A DNA stretch of 64,000 bases from Talinum fruticosum (lineage: Eukaryota > Streptophyta > Magnoliopsida > Caryophyllales > Talinaceae), in the NCBI GenBank assembly GCA_021018815.1, contig JAITYX010000088.1:1649501-1713500 (forward strand). Direction: 5' to 3'. The notes beneath the pieces were generated by a model. The model had not been told where the DNA came from. It saw nothing but the letters and a program-made list of their open reading frames with translations, and did not search any database. The translations under genes and the position numbers were made by a program. Positions within the stretch are counted from its first letter, which is position 1. Each line of letters starts with the position of its first letter. Below, piece after piece: positions 33,612-43,765 of the stretch.

Positions 33612-36530
33612 ACAAACTTGACCAATCACAAACTCTGTCCAACCTTGTTTTAACTTGTTAATCACTTCATCTCGTATAGGGAGTGGGTAAGTCCTTTCCT
33701 AAAAAATATTGTGACCAATGCTGTAAAAGACATATTACTTAGGTCAAATGCAAGTGTTAATCAAGTTGAAAAAAGAACATTAAAAATCTAATTTTTTTAT
33801 AATTCAAATACAAGTGCAAGTGCAAGTGCAAGTACCTCTTTGGGATTAGATTCATTTACATAGAGCTCGGTCACAATCTCTTTCATGTACTCGAGAACGT
33901 AGAAGCCGCACTCCATGTTCCCTGGTTGTTGACAACACTATAATAATTAAATAGATTCCCAACACAATTTGAATTAATTAGTATGTACTTTATGTAGCTA
34001 GCAAGTAATATGAAATGAAAATAATTTAAGTAGACTCTAAGCAAGAGAACCTCATTGTTACGGAGACAATTTCGGGTTTGGTCTCACAAATAAGCCTCTC
34101 AAGCCTCCCTTACAATAATAATGTACTGAGCACTATTTTTCAATCGGAAAAATAAAATTCAAATTAGACGTATAATTGAAAAGAATACTAATTAACAAAA
34201 AACGTAAAATGATTAAGGTATGAACTCAAGAGTCGAGTACTTTCTTGATATCTTTCTTGCTGGTGTGACCCGGAGGATCAAACCAAGTACACGACATTGC
34301 TCCTTAAAAATATGGCAGCAAGCATCCAAGTGTGACCTACACCGACACAAGTATCACATTTATAAATATGTAACACAACAAAAAATTCATTTAAGTTTAT
34401 TTGTACACTTACCCCTCAATGAATGGCGCCAAGTAACATTTTTTCTTCACGTGCATTATGTTTCATGAGTTCGTGCAACCACCTTACATATTAATTGTAT
34501 GTAGTTAGAAATTGAAATTAATAGTTAAAAACGAACTTATGAATATAGTAACTCATATAATGCCAATCATAATAGCGGATGCGTCGATCTACTGCATCTC
34601 CAAAATTGCGAGTATGTCGTTCGAGAAGACATAGAAGGTCATGTCCTCATTGTCCCCTTCACCTTGCCCAAACACGTGACCTAGCGCGCTGATTGGAAAC
34701 GATATATTTGCAGAAAAAGTCTTCACATAACTTTGCAGAGTAGCACACCAATCTATGCGGGACTCGTGAATGGATACGAGATGGGACTCGCTTCATATGA
34801 CGAACGAGCGCCGCCGAATACTTGTGCCAACGGAAGGAGATGGAGTGCCCTTCATCCTACTCTCGGATCTGTCCCGATATCTCAGTGAATAATCAATACA
34901 AAAATTAGAAATATATATACGTGATATTAACAACGAGTTAAATCTAATATTTTAAAAATTGAATTACCGTAGAGAGGATGAGTAAACTCTTGGGCCAACG
35001 AACAAAGGTGTTGACTGTGTCATCAACAATGTGGAGGTCCGGTGTCCGAGATCGACAACTCACAGCTTGCCTTTCCCATGGATGACCTCTCCGACACTCA
35101 CCCTCACCTTATCACCTAAAAGGGTGCCCCCGAACGAATGTATCCGGCCTCCACGGGAAGACTAACCCCGATGTCACAACATGCTCTAGGGGAGCGTGAT
35201 GAGAAGCTAACATGCACTTCGCCTCCTGTATAATAATAAGGATAACGGTTAGAATCGGGATAACCGTTGACATAGAAGTTAAACTATCTAAGAATTCCGA
35301 AAATAAATTTACAGAGTTTCCCTTAAAAGCAAACATTTTCCGGGATAACGGCCCTCATCCTAAACAACAAAAGCATACTATAAGTATTACTCAATGGCCA
35401 AACGCCGGAGTTCCACAAAAACAGTCAAAGTATAAACATGCATATAAATAATGACCCTCATCCGAACAACAAAAACATATTATAAGTAATTACTCAATGA
35501 CCGCACACTAGAGTTCCACAACAACCACACAATATACACCAATCATTCAACAAGATTATATACCAATTAGTCAAAATATAAACATGCATGTAAATATAAT
35601 TAAGTTGCAAAATCTAAATTACCTCCACCATAACTTCGAATTGGTCGACGAGTGAGCTTGCATTCGCGCTCGCCGGTGTGTGGGGTGAGAATGGATGTAA
35701 ATCATCCAAGTTGCTAGATGCCTAGGCATACCGAGGTGGTGAAGTACACCGTGATGAATTTCCTCATCCGGGCATGCATCCGGGCCTGCATCTCTGTCGT
35801 TATATGTGCCCTCATCTCTTCTATCTCGTGCAACGATCTGTTTTAGCCATTTGCAGCTCCATTTGGGTCTTCATCCGGGCCATTTGGGCGTCCATATGTG
35901 CTTGGTTGGAAGTGATGGGGCGCTTCTTCCTAGCGCCAAAGTGCTCAACTATCCCCACCCTCCCACCGACGACTTGAACACGACCGGGATGCTAATTTCT
36001 TTCTAGGCTAAGGTTAACTTGTCCCTCCTCCCGGTGGTGTCGGCAACTTCGAAGTCGATGTTTGTGAGAAAGGCTCGTGTAAGAAGGAAATAAATTATCA
36101 TTTGACAATTCATAATATTAAAATTAATAACTTCTTAAAATAAATAAAGGAAATAGTAAAAAACTCACGAGTCGTTGGACAATAGACTCTACTTCGGTCG
36201 TATTGAAGGTTCCATCTTTATTCTTTCCTCCTTTGACCCACGACTCATCTTTCTCCATAGTGAGCTGCGAAGTATCTATGACGGAACCTTCACCGGATGT
36301 GCTTTGAAGTTGTTCAAGCTTTTGCTTGTACAACTAGTCCTCCAACTTCGCTATTCCCCATGGGACATCGCATGAGGATACGCAATTGCTTGTTAATCCT
36401 CTTCCGGTTGGCTTCACCTAGTTCATGCGTATGTAATTAAGACAACAAAAATATCAGTACATAAGACTTAAATAAAAAAAAGGTAACAAATGATGATAAA
36501 TTACCATGTATTCCGGAGAGAAGACATATG

Positions 36531-36539
36531 CTTCCCAAG
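36531..36539. repeat. target duplication (left) of hAT-like insertion
   Basis: CTTCCCAAG, matched by CTTCCTAAG at 37645-37653 with one mismatch. Eight bases is typical of hAT; the ninth may be chance. Confidence 0.75.
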
Positions 36540-37644
36540 TAGGGGTGAGAGGTTCCGGTACCTCGTCCCGAAACTAGGAACCTTACCCTTACCTTGTTTG
36601 ACCGGTTCCTGAATTTTAGGAACCTTACCCTTACCCTTACCCTTACCCTCGTTTAACCGGTTCCTGAATTTTAGGAACCTTACCCCGACCCTCGGGTTCC
36701 GGTTCCGGTTCAAGGGTACCCTGTTTACACCATGACTTTTAAACATCAACTCACGTTAATCATTAACTAAATCTAAATAGGACACATGTAGATTTTTCTT
36801 AAAAAGCATCAATTAACTATGAAATTTGCTTGAATACATTGTTTTATTTCAATGAATAGAGATGCATAATCATGGTTTTCATTTAATTTATGAAAATATG
36901 GTTACTTTCTAATTAGGAAAATATGATATGTTATCCTTTTTAACAAATGTACGTAAGAATTGAATCCACTTATGAGAGATAAAATACAACAAAAATTAAG
37001 AAAATAACAAGATATTAAGAAATTACCTATTTCGTAATGAGAGCACCGATGAGGAGGATGAAGCCATAAGGAAGAGACGCGGCAGTAGGGGGAGAGAGAG
37101 AGAGAGAGAGGTACGCATGGGGTTGTAGCAACGAGGAAAGCGACGAGGAGAGGAAGGCGAGAGTTAGGACTGGGACTCGGGCGGAAGGAAGGAGGTGACG
37201 TCGACGCCGATGAGGATTAGGAGGAGGAAGGAGATTCGTCAACTAGCAGCAGCAGAGAGAAAGCAGAGCAACATGAAATGAAGGAGATTCGTCAACGAGC
37301 AGCGAGTCGAGAGAGAGAGCAGAGCAACGCGAAATGAAGGAGCAACATGAAATGACGAAGAGGAAGGAGATTAGGGTTTCTAATAAGTTGGGCCACACAT
37401 TTGAAATTCAAAATTAAAAATTTCATGGGCCTCAAAGCCGAAAATGCTGAAAACTTTAGTAACGGGTTCGGTTACCCGCGGTTCCGAGTTCCGAGTTCAG
37501 GAACTCGAACCTGTCTAAACGGTTCCGGGGTTTGATTTTAGGAACCTTACCCTTACCAGTTTGACCGGTTCCGGTTCCGGAACCTTACCCGTTTGACCGT
37601 TTCTAATCCGGTTCCGGGGTACCCGTCGATCGTGCTCACCCTTA
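36540..37644 (-). mobile_element. non-autonomous hAT-like element, 1.1 kb
   Basis: Termini TAGGGGTGAG and CTCACCCTTA are imperfect inverted repeats. Long subterminal regions (36550-36730 and 37460-37630) carry inverted GGTTCCGG and GGAACCTTACCC units. The interior keeps one short minus-strand first exon (37028-37067, MASSSSSVLSLRN-like) ending at a GT donor, as at the start of many plant hAT transposase genes; the rest of the gene is gone. A GA repeat is at about 37090-37109. Confidence 0.8.
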
Positions 37645-38147
37645 CTTCCTAAGGTCTACCTTGTACCTTTATCTACCTTGTTTTATGAACCCATACAGCG
37701 ACAATGTGATATTTGAAGTTTCCAAATTTTTCTGCCGCCAACATAAGGGTCTTGTGTTTCACCAAGGAGATATCGGATTCTTTAATGTTCAAGATGAATG
37801 TTTTCTGAAACATAAGAACAACATGCATTAGTACATATATTTTAACCATTTACAATAAGTTGCAACGAGTAAGTTCGGATGTAGTGCATTTACCTGAATA
37901 TAATTCCAAAGGTTGTCCTTAACGGAATCGGGGACTGTGCTCCAACTTCGTAGTTAATGTTCACGTTTGTGCGGGTTGCCGCACTAACATAGCTTATAAA
38001 GCGAGCTGCGTGATCACCTACAAGCATTTTCGTGCCTATTGAATTCGACCGGTGGAAGGAGAGTTGGATTGTCTCTACTCCGGACCAACTTCTCCTTGTT
38101 CACCATTGTTCGCCTCCTTGAGTTTTTGTACTTTTGGAAGAATCCAT

Positions 38148-38939
38148 TTTATACTACAAGTAATTATACAACTCTTGAAGATTTGTACCCCATAAATAGC
38201 GAAAGAAATTAAATACCACTAAGATCATCATTTGATGAATATGTATCAATCCCTAGGCTTATTGTAAAGGAAAAATAGCATTTATGGTAAAGTAGAAACA
38301 TTAAGTAATAAATCAAGGACACCACTAGGCCCCATCCATCTCTACGTTCTTTAGCTAAATTATGACATTCTATTTTTGTGTTTCACGGAACTTCGATGAT
38401 ATAAGTTTAGACAAATACATTCAACAATAGCATTTAGTGTATGCATGCCCTTTCCTTTTACGATAGCATTCAACAATGTATGTGTTTCAACTCAGGGTAT
38501 AAGTTTAGACAAATTCGTAGGACCTTGCTTAAGCCCACAATGGCGATTCGATTAAGGACCAAGATTCAAGCCCCAAAACTTGTCAATAATTTGTCAAGTT
38601 TAATTACGCCGAAATAAGAGTTTAGTTAAACCTTTGACGACTACAAAGCATACCACATTTACAAATTTCATTTACAAAATAAGAGAGGGAGATATGAGTT
38701 ACATAACGGTCGGCAAAAGTGAGAGAGAGGGCACAGCGACAACCGAAAACCGAAAAGAGAAGAGACAGCAGAGAGAGTGAGTGGAAGGCATGCTGGAAAC
38801 CACCAACAACGGCGAGGAGACAGCAGAGAGAAGAGAGAGGAGAGTAGCCGAAAATTACAAACAGCAGCAAGAGAGTGAAGTGAGAGTGAGTAGAGAGCTG
38901 AAAGTGAGAGTGAGAGTGAGAGCGGACGAGGGTTTTTGG
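38148..38939. other. CACTA region without visible gene
   Basis: AT-rich part followed by a GA-rich tract (38684-38920) upstream of the minus-strand gene. It could hold that gene's promoter and leader. No coding region is supported. Confidence 0.45.
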
Positions 38940-39200
38940 TGGTCACTCTATGATGATAGTTTGATGAATGAACCGTTGTTAAAAGTTAACTTTCAACTTT
39001 TAATGACAGTTCATTCATTGAACCCTCATCATAAATAAATCTATGATGACAGATTATTTGAATAAAGCGTTGTTAAAAGTTGAAAGTTAACTTTTAATGA
39101 CAGTTCATTCATTGAATCGTCATCATTTTTTAACAAAAATACCACCGCATCATTTTTTACAATGGTTTTTCATTATAACTCGTTGTTAAAGACCCGTCGT
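38940..39200. repeat. CACTA right subterminal repeats
   Basis: Repeated CGTTGTTAAAAGTT, TTTTAATGACAGTTCATTCA and CTATGATGA units in both orientations, counterpart of 33060-33345. Confidence 0.8.
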
Positions 39201-39223
39201 TAAAAGTGGTTCCTATAGTAATG

Positions 39224-39335
39224 AGAAGCAATTCACTTCGCTCCTTACCAAATTTATACATGTCTTTGCATGGTCTTACAAAGACAAGTCGGGGATAAAT
39301 CCAAGTATAACGGAAGATAGAATTCCACTTACGAA
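39224..39335 (+). pseudogene. pol: K-plus RT N-terminal fragment, piece 1
   Basis: Continues K-plus pol after the CACTA element (AGA duplication at 39224-39226). It reads LTKFIHVFAWSYKDKSGINP then SITEDRIPLT, the start of the gypsy RT domain (family: DVFAWSYEDMPG-type). It is interrupted by the solo LTR at 39336. Confidence 0.8.
39331..39335. repeat. target duplication ACGAA (left) of solo LTR
   Basis: ACGAA, matched exactly at 40917-40921. Confidence 0.95.
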
Positions 39336-40916
39336 TGAAGGTTTGCTCGGGGAGAGTATGAGTCACCCTAGAGGGGGTGAATAGGGTGAAGGAGGATTTT
39401 TGTAGAAGTTCAATCTCTTTTGCCAAATAACATACGTAAATGGATTCGAGTCAAAATTAGAGTCGGAAAAGTATAGACTCGGAAAAGCCGCTTAGTGTAA
39501 AGTGGCAAAGTAAACAAAGGCGTTGAGACAGTCCGAGTCTAGAATGAACTCGGAAAGTAAACACTTAAAGATTACGTGGAAACCATCATGGGGCAGAAAA
39601 CCACGGACCGTGCTAATCCAAGCACGAAGTCAAATCCACTATTTTGAGTCCACAAAATACCGTGAACTGACCGAACCTGAGTTGCTCCCTTAGACAACTC
39701 TTTACAAGTTTTCCTAGACTCAAAAATTTCCTTATCTAATCTAGTACTTCCTAGCTGAGATAACCCTTACAGCTAGGGAAAACTAAGCTGAGTTAACCTT
39801 TACGACTTAGTCAAGGGACTTTATAGAGAAAGTAAGAAAGTGTTTGTAACTAAGTACAAGACCTTACAACTCGTAAAGTAATGAAATACGAGTGGGAGTT
39901 ATAAGTAGAAGATTGAGAATAAATACAATGACTTTGCTCAAGTTCGTGTATTAACAATAGGTTCGACAATCTTCAAGTCTTGAACGTTGGCTTCTATTTA
40001 TAGATAACCAGGCGAGTAGCCGTTATCTTCATCTGCTGACTGAGAGTTCTTTGAGACCGTTGACAAAAGCTTTACGAGTCACTCAGAAAGTATCCGTTGT
40101 GATATGAACGTTGGACAACGGTTTAAGTCTCTTGGAAGTCCCAAAACCATTGGCGGTGTCTTGAAGGATAAGGTGGAAACCACCGTTGAGCTTGGCGTTC
40201 GAGTTTTTAGATATGGAAACAGACGGCCACGACACAATCTTCTGGAACCGACATAGAGAAGATGAAAAGCCATGTCCGGTGGTGATTTGACGTTTTGAAG
40301 TCTGGTTACTTTTGTAGTTTGAAAAGTGTATCCTCGTTTGAATAACCTACAAAAGTAAATCAAATTTGGTTCTCAAAGTATAAAATACTTTGGTCCAAGA
40401 TTAGACACGAGATAATAAAATAATTAAGATAATTAAGTTGGTAATTATCTAAGTTAGAAAGAGAATGGAATTTTACGAGTCTAATATCCATATAACTCAA
40501 ACTTCCATCCGAGTTAGTCTAAGCGAAGTATCAAGTAACGTAAAGAATATCGAGTGAAATAACTTGATATAGACTAAACATGATTCAGACTAGAAGCACC
40601 GACTTCAGCAAGATAGAACAGATATCATGAAGTCGGATCCGAGCGGAAAATTAGTCTAATCGGTATGCGATAAATTTAAGCAATAAGGGACTCATAACCG
40701 AGTGAGACACTCAAATTTGTTTTCCGAGTCATTCAAGAATAAGCAAGAAATACATGAAGTAAATGTCTGTATCACTTAGATAAGATACCATATCACTTAG
40801 AAAAGTTTCTAAGATTCGAGAGAATGCCTTGGAATCAAAACTCTATAAGTAAGAAATTGTTATACCTGATTCCATTCATACAACTCAGAAAGTGTTGTGT
40901 GGTGTCCGAGTCTTCA
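39336..40916 (-). repeat. copia solo LTR
   Basis: Complete 1581-bp LTR of the E1/E2 family in minus orientation, plus-strand ends TGAAGG and CTTCA, with no internal region. It is flanked by perfect ACGAA duplications. This is the product of recombination between the two LTRs of a former full element. TATA box near 39990-40003. Confidence 0.95.
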
Positions 40917-40921
40917 ACGAA
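40917..40921. repeat. target duplication ACGAA (right) of solo LTR
   Basis: Exact match to 39331-39335. Confidence 0.95.
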
Positions 40922-41004
40922 GATGCTAAGCCGATAAAGTAGAAGCTTCGAGAGGATGCAACCTAAATGGGCACTAAAAATTAAGGAAGAAGTCCATAAG
41001 CGGT
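40922..41004 (+). pseudogene. pol: K-plus RT N-terminal fragment, piece 2
   Basis: Continues piece 1 after the solo LTR; reads RMQPKWALKIKEEVHKRL in one frame. It ends where the K-minus LTR starts (TGTAGG at 41005). Confidence 0.78.
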
Positions 41005-43018
41005 TGTAGGAACCACGGCCGGTGGGCCGAACCAAGCTTCCCCATGATTGCCTTGGCGTAAGGGTTTTTGAAAGATGAGGGTGGAAAATGATTTTAGGGT
41101 TTTGAAAGATGAATTTTAGAAAGTGGAGATTGATCTCATATTAAGAGTTCCAAATTTTATTAAGTCAAATTAATGGATTAAATTAGATTGAATTGATTGG
41201 TGTTTTATTAACTACTTTATTTTATAAATTATTTTTAAGAATTCCCAGGATATTATTTTCCTAATTAAAGAATAAAATAATTAGAAATTAGGGTTCTATT
41301 GTGAGGCTTTAGGGACAGACCAATGTGAAAACACTAGTCCGGACCCAAGCCTCGACCGTTGACCACCTAGTCATGCGGTAACCTGCACTTGGGGGTCACA
41401 GGTGGCGGCCGGGGCTTGGGCTGAAACAGTCGGCTTCGGTCTCTCACCTGGAGGGCAGATCCAGATTTCCTTTTTTATCCTACAATCACAAAATAGCCGA
41501 GATGCAATGCGGTAGAAATAAATTGAAGAGAGGAGTCGCCGGTAAGTTTGTAGGAGAGAAAAACTAACAAAAGCAACAATAAACTTTGCTCTTCCAATCT
41601 TAGTACGGGAAAACTAAGACCGAAAAAGGATAAAAATGACTCCATCGGCCTTTGAACCGAGAATCATATTCGGGGCGTGGGTACGAGACGTAGGGAAAAC
41701 CCTTCCATTCCGCCCTTCCGAAGACGACCATTACTAGTTTGAGTAGTATACTAAAAGAATATGCTAAACACAAACATACAACATGCTAAACAATAATAAA
41801 AAGCAACCAAATAGAATTAACGAAAGTGATAAAGAAAGCGATAAAGAAAGCGATAAAGAAGGAAAAGAAGAAAAGTATAAAATTGCATCGGGCAGGCAGG
41901 AATTAAAAAATGATTACATCTCTTTGATCCACAATACGGAAAGCGATAAATAAAACATAAATTAAATAACCGTTTGAAGGTTGAATGATTGCCCTCGGTT
42001 GTCCCACCTTGCTGATTTGATCTTTATATTGGATCTCTTGATGCGACGGCAATAAATCAAAGAAAGGAGGGCTCTTTATGAGTTTTGGAAAGGTGAATTT
42101 ATGAGGGGTGAGAGTGATCGACTAAATGAATGCCCACAGATGAGAATAGCTGAATATTCTTTAGCTCTTTGCAAGGATTCCGCGTGCGAATTGTGAAAAA
42201 AGAAGATGTTTGAAGATGCTTTTTAGCAGAGTAACATTTAGGAGATGGTGTTTTGGGCTTATTTCAGTAGCATAGCGCTAAGGAAATATGCCGTATAGGA
42301 ATTAGAGCGAAGGCTCTCTATTTGTATGGAGAGACTTAGGTCACAAATGACTCGTGGTTGCTCTTGGCCAGCCGTCCAAGTAGCTGAAAATAAACCGGGC
42401 TAGAATATCTTGAGATTGAACTCGGATAAAGCTAAGATAAAATTAGATAGAACTCGGTTCGCGGCGCTGACCACCCGAGCGTGCCTAGGGTTTCGTGTCG
42501 TAACATGTTTCCAAAGGAGTCGCCAAGCCAAAAATAGTGTTTCACTTAAAAATCAAGGGTTGCAGCACCGACCATAACATCGTTTGAGGGGAAAAGCTCA
42601 TAGTCTCGTGTGGACCGCTTTATAGAGCTTAAACGCAACACTTTGATGCTTATGATCATGAAATGCAATGTTTTAACGTCGTCTTCGTGGATTTAGCTCC
42701 TTGTCCGATTGGTCAAAAGTAAAATGCAGTATTCCGAACTTGGAATTTCCGGTACATAGCACTCGGACTCCGTTGTCTCGGAAGGCTTGGCCCGATTCTT
42801 GGATCGTTCGGAAGAAATGGGGATTTTTGGATCGACCCAAGGTCAAGGGCTATTTATTTAGTGCAGGGCTTCTTTGTGGTTTATTGGCTTATGTCACACC
42901 AATCAAACACGGTCGAAGATCTGAATCCTCAAGCGAGGACTCGGGATTTCATCATCGAGCCAACATAATAAAATACGGAATTAAAGAGATAAGAGACGAC
43001 ACTTTTTAGGTGTCTACG
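41005..43018 (-). repeat. 3' LTR of K-minus
   Basis: About 2.0-kb LTR, minus orientation. The inner end (minus GTAGACACCTAAAAAGTG) abuts the polypurine tract, with CG for the usual TG. The outer end, minus TTCCTACA, is at 41005. It is homologous to the K-plus LTR but clearly diverged. It contains three GATAAAGAAAGC units at about 41828-41862. The five bases before it are GCGGT; the partner is not in the window. Confidence 0.8.
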
Positions 43019-43032
43019 AGTTAGCCCCACTT
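43019..43032 (-). promoter_or_regulatory. polypurine tract of K-minus
   Basis: Minus-strand AAGTGGGGCTAACT directly precedes the LTR. This shows that the LTR is the 3' LTR and that the internal region lies at higher coordinates. Confidence 0.75.
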
Positions 43033-43660
43033 TGACCGGAGTCTAAAAGGACGAATGGTCAAAGTAGACACTAAAGGGTGCTTACCTCGATTTTTGATAC
43101 TAATTATTGTGTAATGCTTGGAATTGGTTGTAGTCGAACTTGAACTCCAAGATAGGGCTTGGACTTGATCGCGATGCATGCGTTACGAAATCCGGTAAGA
43201 GGGTCCTAAGCTTGCTTGATCAAAGTTTGAAGCTTGGTATATTTTGATGCTAAAACTTCTTTCGATCTTTGATCTAATGCTTGGCTATATAATTTGTTGT
43301 ACTAACATACTTTGTTAGTGTATAATCAAATTAATGCATGCTTAGTCTTTTACTTGAATAATTCGATCGAAAATAGCCTGAAAAATCTAATATGAAAAAG
43401 CTGATTGGTGGGTCCAAGAGCTCCCACTTACATTCGGAAGGTGCCAAGGAGTCACATACCACGGTTGATAGGACTTCAAAAGCTAGGTGAATAGTCTTGG
43501 GCTGTAAAGTTGTCGCGATTGGATACCACGGTGCCTCGTGGCCGGCGCCCGCCAGCCTTTGGTAGGCCTAGCCCTTGGTGTGATTCTGTCGGATTCCCTT
43601 GGTCTCCCACTACTTGTTTTGACTCTTGTCTTATATGGTTGGCTGGCTTGACCGAATGGG
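43033..43660. other. K-minus sequence between polypurine tract and antisense gene A
   Basis: Non-coding on both strands as far as I can see. It has a GTAGACA echo of the LTR end at 43065-43072. It should contain the upstream region of antisense gene A. Confidence 0.5.
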
Positions 43661-43673
43661 TCTATAAAAAGGG
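43661..43673 (+). promoter_or_regulatory. TATA box of antisense gene A
   Basis: TCTATAAAAAGGG, about 95 bp before the ATG at 43766, followed by a CT-rich leader. Confidence 0.65.
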
Positions 43674-43765
43674 TGCTTGATGAATTCATTTCACATACTT
43701 GTTTCTCTTCTTGCACTCTTGCCTTACTCTTGTGCTTTCTTACTTTGCTTCTTCTTGAAAACTAG

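Larger units (their letters stand above)
33600..38147 (-). pseudogene. CACTA gene: Transposase_24-like protein with Ulp1-type protease
   Basis: Minus-strand multi-exon gene remnant. It starts MDSSKSTKTQGG (38147). Exon 1 has DSVKDNLWNYIQ-type sequence ending at a GT donor near 37896. Exon 2 (about 37807-37654) has KTFILNIKESDISLVKHKTL and KFGNFKYHIVAVW. Later exons have EANRKRINKQLRILMRCPMG and ESWVKGGKNKDGTFNTTEV (about 36180-36420), as in plant Ptta/En/Spm proteins. The 3' part has DTVNTFVRWPKSLLIL (about 34980-35030), HTWMLAAIF (about 34310-34335) and GNMECGFYVLEYMKEIV (33840-33917). The last carries the expected catalytic cysteine of C48 (Ulp1-like) peptidases. Stops occur and a hAT-like element splits exon 2. 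Confidence 0.75.
33033..39223. mobile_element. CACTA (En/Spm-type) transposon, 6.2 kb
   Basis: The left end CACTACTATAGGAACC and the right end (reverse complement CATTACTATAGGAACC) form terminal inverted repeats. The right end has CATTA instead of CACTA. Subterminal repeats lie at 33060-33345 and 38940-39200. It encodes a minus-strand Transposase_24-like/Ulp1 gene (33600-38147). No recognisable TNP2-type transposase is seen, so it is probably non-autonomous. A 1.1-kb hAT-like element is nested in it. Confidence 0.88.
26522..41004 (+). mobile_element. gypsy element K-plus (Tat/Ogre-like), 5' part
   Basis: Plus-strand 5' half of a Ty3/gypsy element: LTR 26522-28487, primer site, leader of about 1.3 kb, gag, protease, then the N-terminal part of RT. 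The RT part survives in two pieces (39224-39335 and 40922-41004), split off by a CACTA transposon and a copia solo LTR. It ends at 41004, where the 3' LTR of K-minus begins. Large leader, DNGS-type protease and RT start motif suit the Tat/Ogre group. Confidence 0.75.

Noticed and set aside
36570..36650. Interstitial telomere-like array (TTACCC repeats)
   Set aside because: The unit is TTACCC within GGAACCTTACCC, not the plant telomere unit TTTAGGG, and it is confined to the subterminal parts of the hAT-like element.
38668..39038. Possible gene in the GA/CT-rich part of the CACTA element
   Set aside because: Low-complexity GA tract gives open frames on both strands; no domain blocks, and it overlaps subterminal repeats.
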